From Faecalibacterium sp. UBA1771 (lineage in GTDB: Bacteria; Bacillota; Clostridia; Oscillospirales; Ruminococcaceae), in the NCBI GenBank assembly GCA_002315315.1, contig DCGT01000006.1:26295-62743 (forward strand): DNA of 36,449 bases. The letters run 5' to 3'. Positions within the stretch are counted from its first letter, which is position 1. Each line of letters starts with the position of its first letter. The position numbers and the translations under genes were made by a program. Positions 8,246-15,412 of the stretch are shown here, piece by piece. The notes below the pieces were generated by a model. The model worked only from the letters and a program-made list of their open reading frames with translations, made no database searches and was not told the DNA's origin.

Positions 8246-9076
8246 ATGTCTCTGAATTTATTTTATATCACCAACAAGCCTGAAGTGGCATTGATAGCAG
8301 AAAAATACGGCGTCAACAGAATATGGATTGATTTGGAAACTCTTGGCAAAGAAGAACGCCAGAAAGGTATGAATACCGTTAAATCCAACCACACAATTTC
8401 TGATGTCACGGTGATTAAGCCGCTACTCACAACAGCGGAAATGCTTGTTCGCATAAATCCATGGCATGACGGTTCGGCGGATGAAATTAATGCCGTCATT
8501 GATGCCGGTGCAGATATCATCATGCTTCCAATGTGGAAATCGGTTGAGGATGTGCAGAATTTTCTCTCGGTGGTAAACGGTAGGGCAAAGACAACGCTTC
8601 TTCTCGAAACCAAGGAGGCTGTTGAATGCGTTGATGAGGTTTTAAAACTCGATTTTGACGAAATACATATCGGTCTTAACGATCTCCATCTTTCCTATGG
8701 CATGACTTTTATGTTCCAACTTCTTGCTGATGGTACAGTGGAAACGCTTTGTAAAAAATTTAAGACAAAAGGAATCCCTTATGGGTTTGGTGGCATCGCC
8801 AGGCTTGGAAAAGGTATGCTTCAATCGGAAAAAGTGATAATGGAACATTATAGATTGGGATCTACAAGAGCAATTCTATCTCGAAGTTTCTGCAATATTG
8901 ATAAGTACAACAACATAGACACAATAGAAAAGTTATTTATGAACAATATGAATGCTCTTAGAAAATATGAAGCACAGTGTTCAAAGGCTGACGAACAGAC
9001 ACTACTAGACAATATGCGCAGCGTAAAACTAAGTGTTGACGCTATAATACTTGAAACCAAGAAAGCAACTAAATAA
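8246..9076 (+). CDS. HpcH/HpaI aldolase / citrate lyase-type TIM-barrel protein
   Basis: This 276-residue soluble protein resembles the HpcH/HpaI and citrate-lyase beta families, which make or break C-C bonds next to a carboxylate using a divalent metal. The expected strands of the barrel are visible: IWIDLETLG near the N-terminus, the arginine block MLVRINPWHD at about 74, AGADIIMLPMW at about 95, the metal-binding glutamate in LLLETKEAV at about 120, and HIGLNDLHLSYG with the second acidic ligand. Start: ATG at 8246 behind GGGAG. It lies 3 bp before the sugar-transferase start, so they share a transcript. In a glycan locus it may form an acidic sugar or a pyruvate-derived side group; the substrate is unknown. 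Confidence 0.8.
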   Translation: MSLNLFYITNKPEVALIAEKYGVNRIWIDLETLGKEERQKGMNTVKSNHTISDVTVIKPLLTTAEMLVRINPWHDGSADEINAVIDAGADIIMLPMWKSVEDVQNFLSVVNGRAKTTLLLETKEAVECVDEVLKLDFDEIHIGLNDLHLSYGMTFMFQLLADGTVETLCKKFKTKGIPYGFGGIARLGKGMLQSEKVIMEHYRLGSTRAILSRSFCNIDKYNNIDTIEKLFMNNMNALRKYEAQCSKADEQTLLDNMRSVKLSVDAIILETKKATK

Positions 9077-9079
9077 GAG

Positions 9080-9658
9080 ATGAAAAGTGTTTATAAAAAA
9101 ATAATTAAGCGAATAATTGATATAATTATTTCTGGGTTGATGCTATTTGTATTGTGGCCGATTTTATTGATTATTGCAATAATTGTTAAGATCGATTCTC
9201 AAGGACCAGCAATTTTTATACAGGAAAGACTCACGCTAAACGGAAAGGTTTTTCATATGTATAAGTTCAGAACAATGTGCGTTGGAGCAGAAAAAGTGGG
9301 GACTGGTGCGTATTCATTTTTGGGTGATAAAAGAATCACTAAATTTGGTAAGTTATTAAGAAAAACAAGTCTTGATGAATTGCCACAGCTAATAAATGTT
9401 TTTATTGGTGACATGTCTTTTGTGGGGCCGAGACCAATACTGACATATCACCCATGCAAATTCGATGAATACTCTGAAAAAGAAAAGCAGGTATTCACTG
9501 TACGTCCTGGGATAACTGGATGGGCGCAAGTGAATGGGCGAAATGGCGTTGATTGGATTCGCCGTTTCGAACTTAATGAATGGTATGTAAATAATGTTTC
9601 TTTTTTGCTTGATCTAAAAATTGTATTTAGTGCGGACGGCAAAGGGCGTTATCGCTAA
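9080..9658 (+). CDS. Bacterial sugar transferase (undecaprenyl-phosphate sugar-1-P transferase)
   Basis: This enzyme would start a polysaccharide repeat by linking a sugar-1-phosphate to undecaprenyl phosphate at the inner membrane face. The 192 residues have one N-terminal membrane helix (IDIIISGLMLFVLWPILLII), then the catalytic-domain blocks QERLTLNGK, MYKFRTM, TSLDELPQLINV, SFVGPRP and RPGITGWAQVNGRN, as in the short WcaJ/EpsE type. The family normally ends about 12-15 residues beyond DLKIVF; here the tail is replaced by SADGKGRYR, where the sequence joins a fragment of another gene. The catalytic part is complete, so activity is plausible. It overlaps the aldolase transcript and is the only initiating enzyme seen in the locus. 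Confidence 0.92.
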   Translation: MKSVYKKIIKRIIDIIISGLMLFVLWPILLIIAIIVKIDSQGPAIFIQERLTLNGKVFHMYKFRTMCVGAEKVGTGAYSFLGDKRITKFGKLLRKTSLDELPQLINVFIGDMSFVGPRPILTYHPCKFDEYSEKEKQVFTVRPGITGWAQVNGRNGVDWIRRFELNEWYVNNVSFLLDLKIVFSADGKGRYR

Positions 9659-9830
9659 ATACAAGATGCTTGACGAGGCAGGACAAATTGCCTGCCAAGA
9701 GGTTTATCAGAGCTTTCGTAAGAGTGTGATGCGGTTTCACGGGTTCGGTGACATGAAACTGAAAATCAAGTGCTCGGATGGTTTGGCGAAGTTCTTTTAT
9801 AGATTAGAAAATAAGTTTTTAGGTAGATAA
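9630..9830 (+). pseudogene. C-terminal fragment of an unidentified protein
   Basis: A frame in +3 relative to the sugar transferase overlaps its end and runs to TAA at 9830, reading VRTAKGVIAKYKMLDEAG and ending FFYRLENKFLGR. It has no start signal. The basic, helical tail resembles the C-termini of glycosyltransferases, and the next piece is a glycosyltransferase start, but no catalytic motif remains, so the family is open. The join with the sugar-transferase end lies near 9626-9632. Confidence 0.45.
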
Positions 9831-9832
9831 AT

Positions 9833-10000
9833 GTGAAAATGATATTTTTCTTTATTGATTCTCTTGGCGGCGGTGGTGCAGAACGTGTCGTATCGCTATT
9901 GAGTCATCGGCTTTGTGAGCAGGGTTACGATGTTTCAATCGTGATGCTACATAAGCGTCCGTTGGCTTACCGAATTGATGAAAAAGTGCATATTGTATAA
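9833..10000 (+). pseudogene. Glycosyltransferase family 4, N-terminal fragment
   Basis: From GTG at 9833 (or ATG at 9839) 55 codons read VKMIFFFIDSLGGGGAERVV and end EKVHIV. The GGGGAERV loop followed by a helix is the N-terminal signature of GT-B enzymes of family 4, whose usual length is 350-400 residues. The frame stops at 10000, exactly where the conjugative-element sequence begins. The gene has thus lost about 85% of its length. Confidence 0.8.
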
Positions 10001-10187
10001 TCTCTCCGACTTTATGTTCGGACTTATCCGTGCTATCGGTCTTATTCTGCTCGGCTTCGGTATCGTTCAGGTGGGCTTGTCTCTCAAGTCTCACGATCCG
10101 TCTCAGCGAGCAAACGGTTTTCTGACGGTTGCCGGTGGTATCATAATCACCTTCGCAAAGGAAATTCTTACTCTTATTACGGGCTGA
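10001..10187 (+). pseudogene. Maff2-like conjugative-element membrane protein, nearly complete fragment
   Basis: The frame reads NLSDFMFGLIRAIGLILLGF and continues with SHDPSQRANGFLTVAGGII, ending LTLITG at 10187. Two hydrophobic helices around a short polar loop, about 60 residues, match the small Maff2/VirB2-like proteins encoded between the coupling protein and PrgI in integrative conjugative elements of Clostridia. Its own start codon has been replaced at the join with the GT4 fragment; an ATG at 9975 in the right frame lies in the foreign sequence. No integrase or relaxase is in the window, so the element is only a piece. Confidence 0.6.
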
Positions 10188-10222
10188 TAAGTGACATTTC
10201 TGCATATAATATAGAATAGGTC

Positions 10223-10256
10223 TTGACAATATTGCAAATGTACGCTATAATGTACG
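10223..10256 (+). promoter_or_regulatory. yefM-yoeB promoter and operator
   Basis: TTGACA at 10223-10228 and TATAAT at 10246-10251 are separated by exactly 17 bp: a consensus vegetative promoter. Two TGTACG hexamers (10239-10244 and 10251-10256) lie 12 bp apart across the -10 box. In the E. coli system the YefM antitoxin binds paired TGTACA hexamers with the same spacing, so autorepression is the likely reading. Confidence 0.85.
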
Positions 10257-10275
10257 CATAGGGAGGCGATATACT

Positions 10276-10524
10276 ATGACGAACACAAATGCTACTACAC
10301 TGAGAAAGAACCTATTCAGTATGCTCAGTGACGCGATTAAATACAATGAAACCATCAATGTGAATACAAAAGAAGGGAATGCCGTAATTCTTTCCGAAGA
10401 GGAATATAACGGTATGATGGCAACATTGGAATTAAGCTCTAATAAGGTTCTGCGTGAAAAAATACTTGCCGGTAAAGACGAAAGCCTTGACGAATGCGTT
10501 AGCATTGACGAGGTGAAATGGTAA
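10276..10524 (+). CDS. yefM: Antitoxin of the YefM/Phd family
   Basis: This 82-residue protein is the antitoxin of a type II pair. It starts with NATTLRKNLFSMLSDAIKYN, the YefM DNA-binding N-terminus, followed by INVNTKEGNAVILSEEEYN, the strand-helix part of the family; the C-terminal third (about 50-82) would wrap the toxin. The ribosome site GGGAGGCG precedes ATG 10276. Its stop abuts the toxin start. Consensus promoter and TGTACG operator repeats lie directly upstream, as expected for autorepression. It sits within conjugative-element fragments, so it likely came as cargo. Confidence 0.93.
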   Translation: MTNTNATTLRKNLFSMLSDAIKYNETINVNTKEGNAVILSEEEYNGMMATLELSSNKVLREKILAGKDESLDECVSIDEVKW

Positions 10525-10791
10525 GTGTATAAGATCGTAGTAACAAGACAGGCACTAAAGGATTTTCCGAGTCTCACCTCTGTAGGACTGGATAAAAAGG
10601 CTAAAGCTCTGATTGAACTATTAAAAGAAAATCCGTATCAAAATCCGCCCGCTTACGAAAAGCTTGTGGGAGATATGGACAGTCTTTATTCAAGGAGAAT
10701 CAATATAAAGCATCGTCTTGTTTATCAGGTGTATGAGGAAGAGAAAACCGTAAAAATCATCAGTGCCTGGTCACATTATGAAACAATCTAA
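10525..10791 (+). CDS. yoeB: Toxin of the YoeB/Txe family
   Basis: This 88-residue protein of the RelE superfamily would cleave mRNA on the ribosome. The start is GTG at 10525, directly after the antitoxin stop, so translation is coupled. Family landmarks are YKIVVTRQALKDF at the N-terminus, the KLVGDMDSLYSRRINIKHRL block with the catalytic-site arginines, and the closing AWSHYET with the C-terminal histidine and tyrosine used for catalysis. Length and termini are complete. A terminator follows at 10805. Confidence 0.94.
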   Translation: MYKIVVTRQALKDFPSLTSVGLDKKAKALIELLKENPYQNPPAYEKLVGDMDSLYSRRINIKHRLVYQVYEEEKTVKIISAWSHYETI

Positions 10792-10804
10792 TTAAAAAAT
10801 CGGA

Positions 10805-10841
10805 GAACTGCTCGGTAGAAATATCGGGCAGTTTTCTTTTT
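10805..10841 (+). terminator. Terminator after yefM-yoeB
   Basis: AACTGCTCG and CGGGCAGTT form a 9-bp stem (one G-T pair) with an 11-12-base loop, followed by TTCTTTTT. It ends the toxin transcript. Confidence 0.85.
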
Positions 10842-10860
10842 CAGAAGGGAGTGATGAAAC

Positions 10861-10992
10861 TTGTCCGATACCTCTGCTGCGGCGGTAACGCAAGTATGGA
10901 GTTATGTCTGCGAGTTGATTTTCAATATGTTAGTCCTTGTGGGCGCTGTGAAAATGGCAGACAGAATCGTCCGCGAAATGATGGGACTGTAA
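10861..10992 (+). CDS. Small membrane protein of a conjugative element (candidate)
   Basis: From TTG at 10861, 43 residues can be read: SDTSAAAVTQVWSYVCELIF, then NMLVLVGAVKMADRIVREMM. AGAAGGGAG lies 9 nt upstream. One hydrophobic helix with a charged end suggests a small inner-membrane protein. It is placed between a Maff2-like gene and a PrgI start, where conjugative elements encode small membrane proteins; I do not recognise the family itself. A TGA lies in frame just upstream, so no earlier start is possible. Confidence 0.5.
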   Translation: MSDTSAAAVTQVWSYVCELIFNMLVLVGAVKMADRIVREMMGL

Positions 10993-11129
10993 AGTTCCGG
11001 TATGTCTAACGGTGTTCTTCAGTTGAAAGATTACTAATGAGAGTACAGATAGAATCGTCATCGAAGTGTTTGCGGTAACTCATTGGATGAAGATTGGAGA
11101 AAGAAGTAATAAAAACGCTTGAATGCCAT

Positions 11130-11179
11130 TGGCTTTTTATATAACTTAGTGTATACTAATTGATGCAAATAAAGTTATA
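11130..11179 (+). promoter_or_regulatory. Promoter and inverted repeats before the XRE-DUF3990 gene
   Basis: TTGGCT (11130-11135) and TATACT (11153-11158) are 17 bp apart. A near-palindrome TTAGTGTATACTAA covers the -10 box, and an 8-bp inverted repeat TATAACTT (11141-11148) / AAGTTATA (11172-11179) brackets the start region. This fits autoregulation by the helix-turn-helix part of the next protein. The region 10993-11129 has no gene I can support. Confidence 0.7.
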
Positions 11180-11193
11180 CGAAGGAGAACAAC

Positions 11194-12072
11194 ATGGAAA
11201 AGCTGATAAAGCACATTCGCAATTACTTAGGATTAAGCCAAGAGGAGCTTGCCGACAAATTGCATATTTCTTTTGCGGCGGTGAATCGTTGGGAAAACGG
11301 CAGGGCTATTCCTAATAAAATCGCACAATCTGCTTTATATGAACTGTGTAATGAATTTCAGGTTCCCGTTTATGAGTTCATTTTGCAAAAGATTCAAGAT
11401 GCTGTTGATTCCATTGAAAATAAAGGCAATAAGGTTGTTCTGTTTCACGGTTCAAAATCGGGTATTAGCGGTGATATTGCGCCGATTAGCAGAAAAGAGT
11501 GTGATTTCGGACCGGGCTTCTATATGGGAACCGATCCGAGCCAATCCCTGACTCTTATCTGCGACTATGAAGAATCTAAGTTTTATATCGTTTCGATTGA
11601 TATGGATGGCCTCACTGAGCTTGATATTCCGACAGGCATTGAATGGGCTATGATAGTTGCGTATCATCGCGGAAAGATGGACACCATAAAAAATACGGAC
11701 CTTTACGAAAAATACCGTAACAGAACAAACGGCAAAGACTTGATTATCGGAAATATCGCCAATGACAGAATGTTCTTTGTAATGGACAATTTTTTTATGG
11801 GAAATATCACCGATGCGGCTTTGGTTAACAGTTTGTCGGCTTTACAGCTCGGCAGGCAATATGTTGCTGTTTCAGAGAAGGCATGCAAGGCAATCAAAAT
11901 TGAAACCGAAGTCGGCTTATCATATCTTGAAAGAATGTTCATTCGTAATATTTCGGAACAAAATCGAGCAAGAGGGATATCTCTTGCAAACGGTATTTGT
12001 AAAGATCATCGACGCGAGGGACTGTTCTTCGATGAAATCCTTGAGAATGCACAGAAGGGGCTGAGGGAATGA
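11194..12072 (+). CDS. XRE helix-turn-helix protein with DUF3990 domain
   Basis: This 292-residue protein has two domains. Residues 1-57 are an XRE DNA-binding domain (NYLGLSQEELADKLHISFAA, then VNRWENGRAIP). Residues 80-230 match DUF3990, a domain with an ADP-ribosyltransferase-like fold: VVLFHGSKSGI supplies the family's H-G block and DFGPGFYMGTDP the conserved aromatic loop; YVAVSEKACKAIK lies near its end. Start ATG 11194 after GAAGGAG. The next gene overlaps by 4 nt, so both are co-translated. The layout (autoregulated DNA-binding part plus a possible NAD-using enzyme, with a small partner) looks like a toxin-antitoxin or defence module carried by the conjugative element. Enzyme activity is not established for this family as far as I know. 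Confidence 0.85.
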   Translation: MEKLIKHIRNYLGLSQEELADKLHISFAAVNRWENGRAIPNKIAQSALYELCNEFQVPVYEFILQKIQDAVDSIENKGNKVVLFHGSKSGISGDIAPISRKECDFGPGFYMGTDPSQSLTLICDYEESKFYIVSIDMDGLTELDIPTGIEWAMIVAYHRGKMDTIKNTDLYEKYRNRTNGKDLIIGNIANDRMFFVMDNFFMGNITDAALVNSLSALQLGRQYVAVSEKACKAIKIETEVGLSYLERMFIRNISEQNRARGISLANGICKDHRREGLFFDEILENAQKGLRE

Positions 12073-12482
12073 ACGAGCTTGACTTAAAACTATGTGATAT
12101 TCAAGGGCGTCTTTTTGAATTGTCGGTTACTAAGGAATTATCAAGCGAACATTTTATTACTGCATTTATGACATCAGATACAGCTAAGCATCTTGATTCA
12201 AGGTACAATAAATTACAATGGATGGGCGAGGCGTATCTGCTGGAAGAGATAATAAGTAACATCTCACAAGAAAAAACCGATGATGGGGAAGTATTCTCAA
12301 AGGACGTCCTTTATTGGATTGGCTATATTTATCGGTATTGGCATTACTTAACGGGTGATGATAGTAAGAGTATCATTAAGATAGCACCCGTTAAGACAAT
12401 GAAACGAAACTATATGATGTTCCATACAATGGACCCGAAGCTTGCCATTGAAAAGCTGATAGAAATCAATCAAAAGAAATAA
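12069..12482 (+). CDS. Partner protein of the XRE-DUF3990 gene, unknown family
   Basis: The ATG overlaps the previous stop (ATGA). The 137-residue product is soluble and mainly helical, with KELSSEHFITAFMTSDTAKH, a YNKLQWMGEAYLLEEI helix and an aromatic stretch VLYWIGYIYRYWHYLTG. It is longer than the about 70-residue DUF3791 proteins often found with DUF3990, and I do not recognise a family. Strict coupling to the DUF3990 gene, with a shared promoter and a terminator right after, argues that the two work together, the small one probably as antitoxin or activity regulator. Confidence 0.75.
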   Translation: MNELDLKLCDIQGRLFELSVTKELSSEHFITAFMTSDTAKHLDSRYNKLQWMGEAYLLEEIISNISQEKTDDGEVFSKDVLYWIGYIYRYWHYLTGDDSKSIIKIAPVKTMKRNYMMFHTMDPKLAIEKLIEINQKK

Positions 12483-12500
12483 TATATGTCATATTGATTG

Positions 12501-12530
12501 GCACTCACTGTTACGGTGGGTGCTTTTCTT
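12501..12530 (+). terminator. Terminator after the XRE-DUF3990 pair
   Basis: GCACTCAC (12501-12508) pairs with GTGGGTGC (12515-12522) with one G-T pair and is followed by TTTTCTT. Confidence 0.85.
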
Positions 12531-12555
12531 ATGCTCAAAAAAGGAGAGTGATGAT

Positions 12556-12718
12556 TTGGAAGTTAAGATAAACCGTGAAATCCGAGGATACACAGAATTC
12601 AAAAGCTCCTGCATGCAAACTATATTATTTAATCAGCTGGGCAATCAGTTTGGTCGTGTTCTGCATCGGACTTGTCTTGTTCAGTAAGATTGAACGCACC
12701 TTTATGGACACGATTTGA
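12556..12718 (+). pseudogene. Join of a PrgI start and an ABC exporter permease end
   Basis: From TTG at 12556 (after AAAAAAGGAGAG) the codons read MEVKINREIRGYTE, the invariant start of PrgI-family proteins of conjugative elements. After about 14 codons the sequence switches. In another frame, 12602-12718 reads ISWAISLVVFCIGLVLFSKI followed by ERTFMDTI and a stop, the last membrane helix and tail of a Wzm/TagG-type polysaccharide ABC permease. The two frames do not match, so no fusion protein results. The joint near 12598 is the right border of the conjugative-element piece; the permease tail shows that an ABC-exporter gene once stood here. Confidence 0.8.
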
Positions 12719-12844
12719 GGTATTGGCAAACGGGAGTTAGGCGGAACATATTACGGCACTGAAATATCATACTATCCGTTTATTCATCCGATATTGACAA
12801 AAATCATTATCGTATTGTATCATTTTTTATGATGATATGCTTAT

Positions 12845-13021
12845 ATGCATCTAATCTTTTTATACAATGACAATTGTTATTATTTAGGAAAAGAAGATGA
12901 TGGTTGTCTTTCGTTTATCCTAAGCTATTTGTCAAACGAATACGGAAGCACCGTTCAAAAAAATACCGTCGATACAATCGAAGATAATCTTTTCGTCTAT
13001 AAACTTTCATTGAATGAATAA
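12845..13021 (+). CDS. Short ORF or C-terminal gene fragment before wecE
   Basis: Fifty-eight codons from ATG 12845 read MHLIFLYNDNCYYLGKEDDG and end LFVYKLSLNE, 12 bp before the wecE start. No ribosome site is visible, so this may be the tail of a lost gene rather than a complete one. I do not recognise it. The stretch 12719-12844 before it shows no gene. Confidence 0.35.
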   Translation: MHLIFLYNDNCYYLGKEDDGCLSFILSYLSNEYGSTVQKNTVDTIEDNLFVYKLSLNE

Positions 13022-13033
13022 AGAGGTGTTTGT

Positions 13034-14164
13034 GTGATCTCATTTAACATTCCGCCCTATGTAGGAACTGAACAAACTTATATAGCCGAGGCAGTTGCTT
13101 CGCACAAAATCTGCGGTGACGGGCAGTTTACAAAGAAATGCAATGCGTGGATGGAAGAGAAGTTCCACGCAAAGAAAGTGTTGCTGACTACCAGCGGGTC
13201 TACTGCTCTCGATATGGCGGCACTGATGTGTGGTATTCATCCGGGTGACGAGGTTATTCTGCCGAGCTACACATTTTCAAGCACGGCGAATTCCTTTGTT
13301 CTGGCGGGTGCACGACTTGTTTTCGTTGATATTCGTCCCGATACCATGAACATCGACGAAACAAAAATTGAAGCCGCCATAACCGATAAAACTCGCGTAA
13401 TTGTGGTTGTCCATTATGCCGGCGTAGCCTGTGAAATGGACACTATTATGGATATAGCCCAAAGGCATAATCTTATGGTCGTGGAAGATGCGGCGCAGGG
13501 TGTGATGAGCACCTACAAGGGCAAATATCTCGGTACAATCGGGGATTTCGGTTGCTATTCGTTCCATGAAACCAAAAATTATTCAATGGGTGAGGGCGGC
13601 GCAATAGTCGTAAACAATCCCGATTATATCGAAAAGGCAGAGATTCTGCGCGAGAAGGGAACCAATCGAGCTAAGTTCTTCCGTGGGCAGGTTGATAAGT
13701 ACACGTGGGTTGATTTCGGCGATAGCTACCTTCCCAGCGAGCTGAATGCCGCATATTTGTGGGCTCAGCTTGAAAAAGCAGACGAAATCAATGAAAACCG
13801 CCTTGCAACATGGAATACATACTATCAGGCATTGAAACCGCTTGCCGACGCCGGTAAAATCGAGCTGCCGACTGTGCCGGACGGCTGCGTGCACAATGCG
13901 CATATGTTCTACATTAAGTGTAAGGATTTGGAAGAGCGGACAGCATTTATACAATATATGAAGGAGCATGATATTCTGTGTGTGTTCCATTATGTTCCGC
14001 TTCATTCCGCGACTGCAGGGCTGAAATTCGGACGCTTTGACGGTGTAGATGAATATACTACAAAAGAAAGCGACCGACTTGTGAGATTGCCGATGTATTA
14101 TGGATTCAAGCAAGATGACCTTCAACGAGTCATCAACAATGCAGTATCTTTTTATAAGGAATAA
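13034..14164 (+). CDS. wecE: WecE-type dTDP-4-keto-6-deoxyhexose aminotransferase
   Basis: This PLP enzyme of the DegT/DnrJ/EryC1 family (376 residues) would aminate C4 of a dTDP-4-keto-6-deoxysugar to give a 4-amino-4,6-dideoxyhexose. It starts with GTG at 13034 behind AAGAGGTG; MISFNIPPYVGTEQTYI is the WecE/RffA N-terminus. The cofactor lysine is K181 in FHETKNYSMGEGG; LLTTSGSTALDMAA, LPSYTFSSTANSF and VVEDAAQGV are the substrate and PLP-binding blocks; FHYVPLHSATAG lies near the C-terminus. The next gene begins 2 bp after its stop. The dTDP-sugar supply genes (rmlA/B) are not in the window. WecE is closer than the LegC/PglE branch because of its start and the FHETKN block. Confidence 0.9.
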   Translation: MISFNIPPYVGTEQTYIAEAVASHKICGDGQFTKKCNAWMEEKFHAKKVLLTTSGSTALDMAALMCGIHPGDEVILPSYTFSSTANSFVLAGARLVFVDIRPDTMNIDETKIEAAITDKTRVIVVVHYAGVACEMDTIMDIAQRHNLMVVEDAAQGVMSTYKGKYLGTIGDFGCYSFHETKNYSMGEGGAIVVNNPDYIEKAEILREKGTNRAKFFRGQVDKYTWVDFGDSYLPSELNAAYLWAQLEKADEINENRLATWNTYYQALKPLADAGKIELPTVPDGCVHNAHMFYIKCKDLEERTAFIQYMKEHDILCVFHYVPLHSATAGLKFGRFDGVDEYTTKESDRLVRLPMYYGFKQDDLQRVINNAVSFYKE

Positions 14165-14166
14165 TT

Positions 14167-15264
14167 ATGGCTAATTTAGCGATTATCGGTGCAAGCTATC
14201 TTCAGCTACCGCTTATTGAAAAAGCAAAAGAAATGGGATATACAACTCATGTTTTTGCGTGGGCGGCGAATGACGTGGGAGAACAAGCCGCAGATTATTT
14301 TTATCCGATAAGCATTGTCGAGAAGGATACTATTCTTGAAAAATGCAAAGAAATCGGGATTTGCGGTATTTGCAGTATAGCATCGGACTTGGCTGCCATT
14401 ACCGTGAATTATGTGGCAAATGCCCTCGGATTACCCGGCAACAGTATGGAGTGTACCTATAAAAGTACCAATAAGCATTTGATGAGATTGGCTTTTGAAC
14501 AAAACGGTGACCCGAGTCCAAAAAGTATTATGGTGGACGAAAATACGGATTTGTCTTCATTGAAACTGACTTATCCGGTTATTGTCAAGCCGACTGATCG
14601 TAGTGGAAGCAGGGGAATATACAAGCTTGACACCGACGAAGATTTACAAAACGCAGTAAAATCAGCTATGTCGGAAGGCTTTGATAAAAAAGCGTTAATT
14701 GAAGAATTTGCAGAAGGACAGGAATATAGTGTCGAAGGTATTTCATATCACGGTCAACATCATATTCTTGCAATGACGCTTAAATATACTACCGGAGCAC
14801 CGCATTTTATCGAAACCGGTCACTTGCAGCCCGCACCTGTAGATAGTGATACTTATGAAAAGGTGAAAAAAGTGGTTGTTCATGCATTGGATTCGCTTGG
14901 AATAACCGACAGTGCTTCTCATTCGGAAATAAAAATCGATGAAAACGGAAACATCAAAATCATTGAAATCGGCGGACGAATGGGCGGAGACTGTATAGGC
15001 AGTGACCTTGTCAAGTATTCTACAGGAATAGATTTTGTCAGAGCGACAATCCAAGTTGCTTGCGGTATTTCGCCGGATTTGTCGGTTGTGAGTGCGCCTA
15101 TGCCTGTCAAGGTCCGGTTTTTGTTTACGCAAGAAGATATCGACGAAATGGAAAAAATCAAAAAGACTGATGCGTTTTTGAAATTGGTTTCATATTTTCC
15201 GAATAACATTGGAACTACTACGGACAGCTCAAATAGAGCCGGGTGTTATATTGTGAGAGCATAG
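14167..15264 (+). CDS. ATP-grasp ligase-like protein, probable frameshift near the end
   Basis: This 365-residue protein has the three parts of ATP-grasp carboxylate-amine ligases (PurK/CarB-like). These are an N-terminal nucleotide-binding-type fold (LAIIGASYLQLPLIEKAKEM), an ATP-binding core with YPVIVKPTDRSGSRGI at about 138-153 and ALIEEFAEGQEYSVEG, and the metal-site block IKIIEIGGRMGGDC at about 264. It would join an amino acid or similar acid to an amine; beside wecE, the amino sugar is a natural acceptor, but this is inference. The frame stops after AGCYIVRA at 15264, while the next frame continues SIDELESVIGKMDKWLKI to 15323, typical of the family's C-terminal helix. Loss of one copy of a tandem AGCA would explain this. 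Confidence 0.85.
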   Translation: MANLAIIGASYLQLPLIEKAKEMGYTTHVFAWAANDVGEQAADYFYPISIVEKDTILEKCKEIGICGICSIASDLAAITVNYVANALGLPGNSMECTYKSTNKHLMRLAFEQNGDPSPKSIMVDENTDLSSLKLTYPVIVKPTDRSGSRGIYKLDTDEDLQNAVKSAMSEGFDKKALIEEFAEGQEYSVEGISYHGQHHILAMTLKYTTGAPHFIETGHLQPAPVDSDTYEKVKKVVVHALDSLGITDSASHSEIKIDENGNIKIIEIGGRMGGDCIGSDLVKYSTGIDFVRATIQVACGISPDLSVVSAPMPVKVRFLFTQEDIDEMEKIKKTDAFLKLVSYFPNNIGTTTDSSNRAGCYIVRA

Positions 15265-15412
15265 ATGAACTGGAATCGGTAATCGGAAAAATGGATAAAT
15301 GGTTAAAGATTAAACTTTTGTGATAACACTTGATTTCAGCTTTTTTATTTATTGATTCAGTTTTTCGGTATTAAAATAATTCATCATTTTTGGGGGAGGG
15401 ATAACGCGCACT

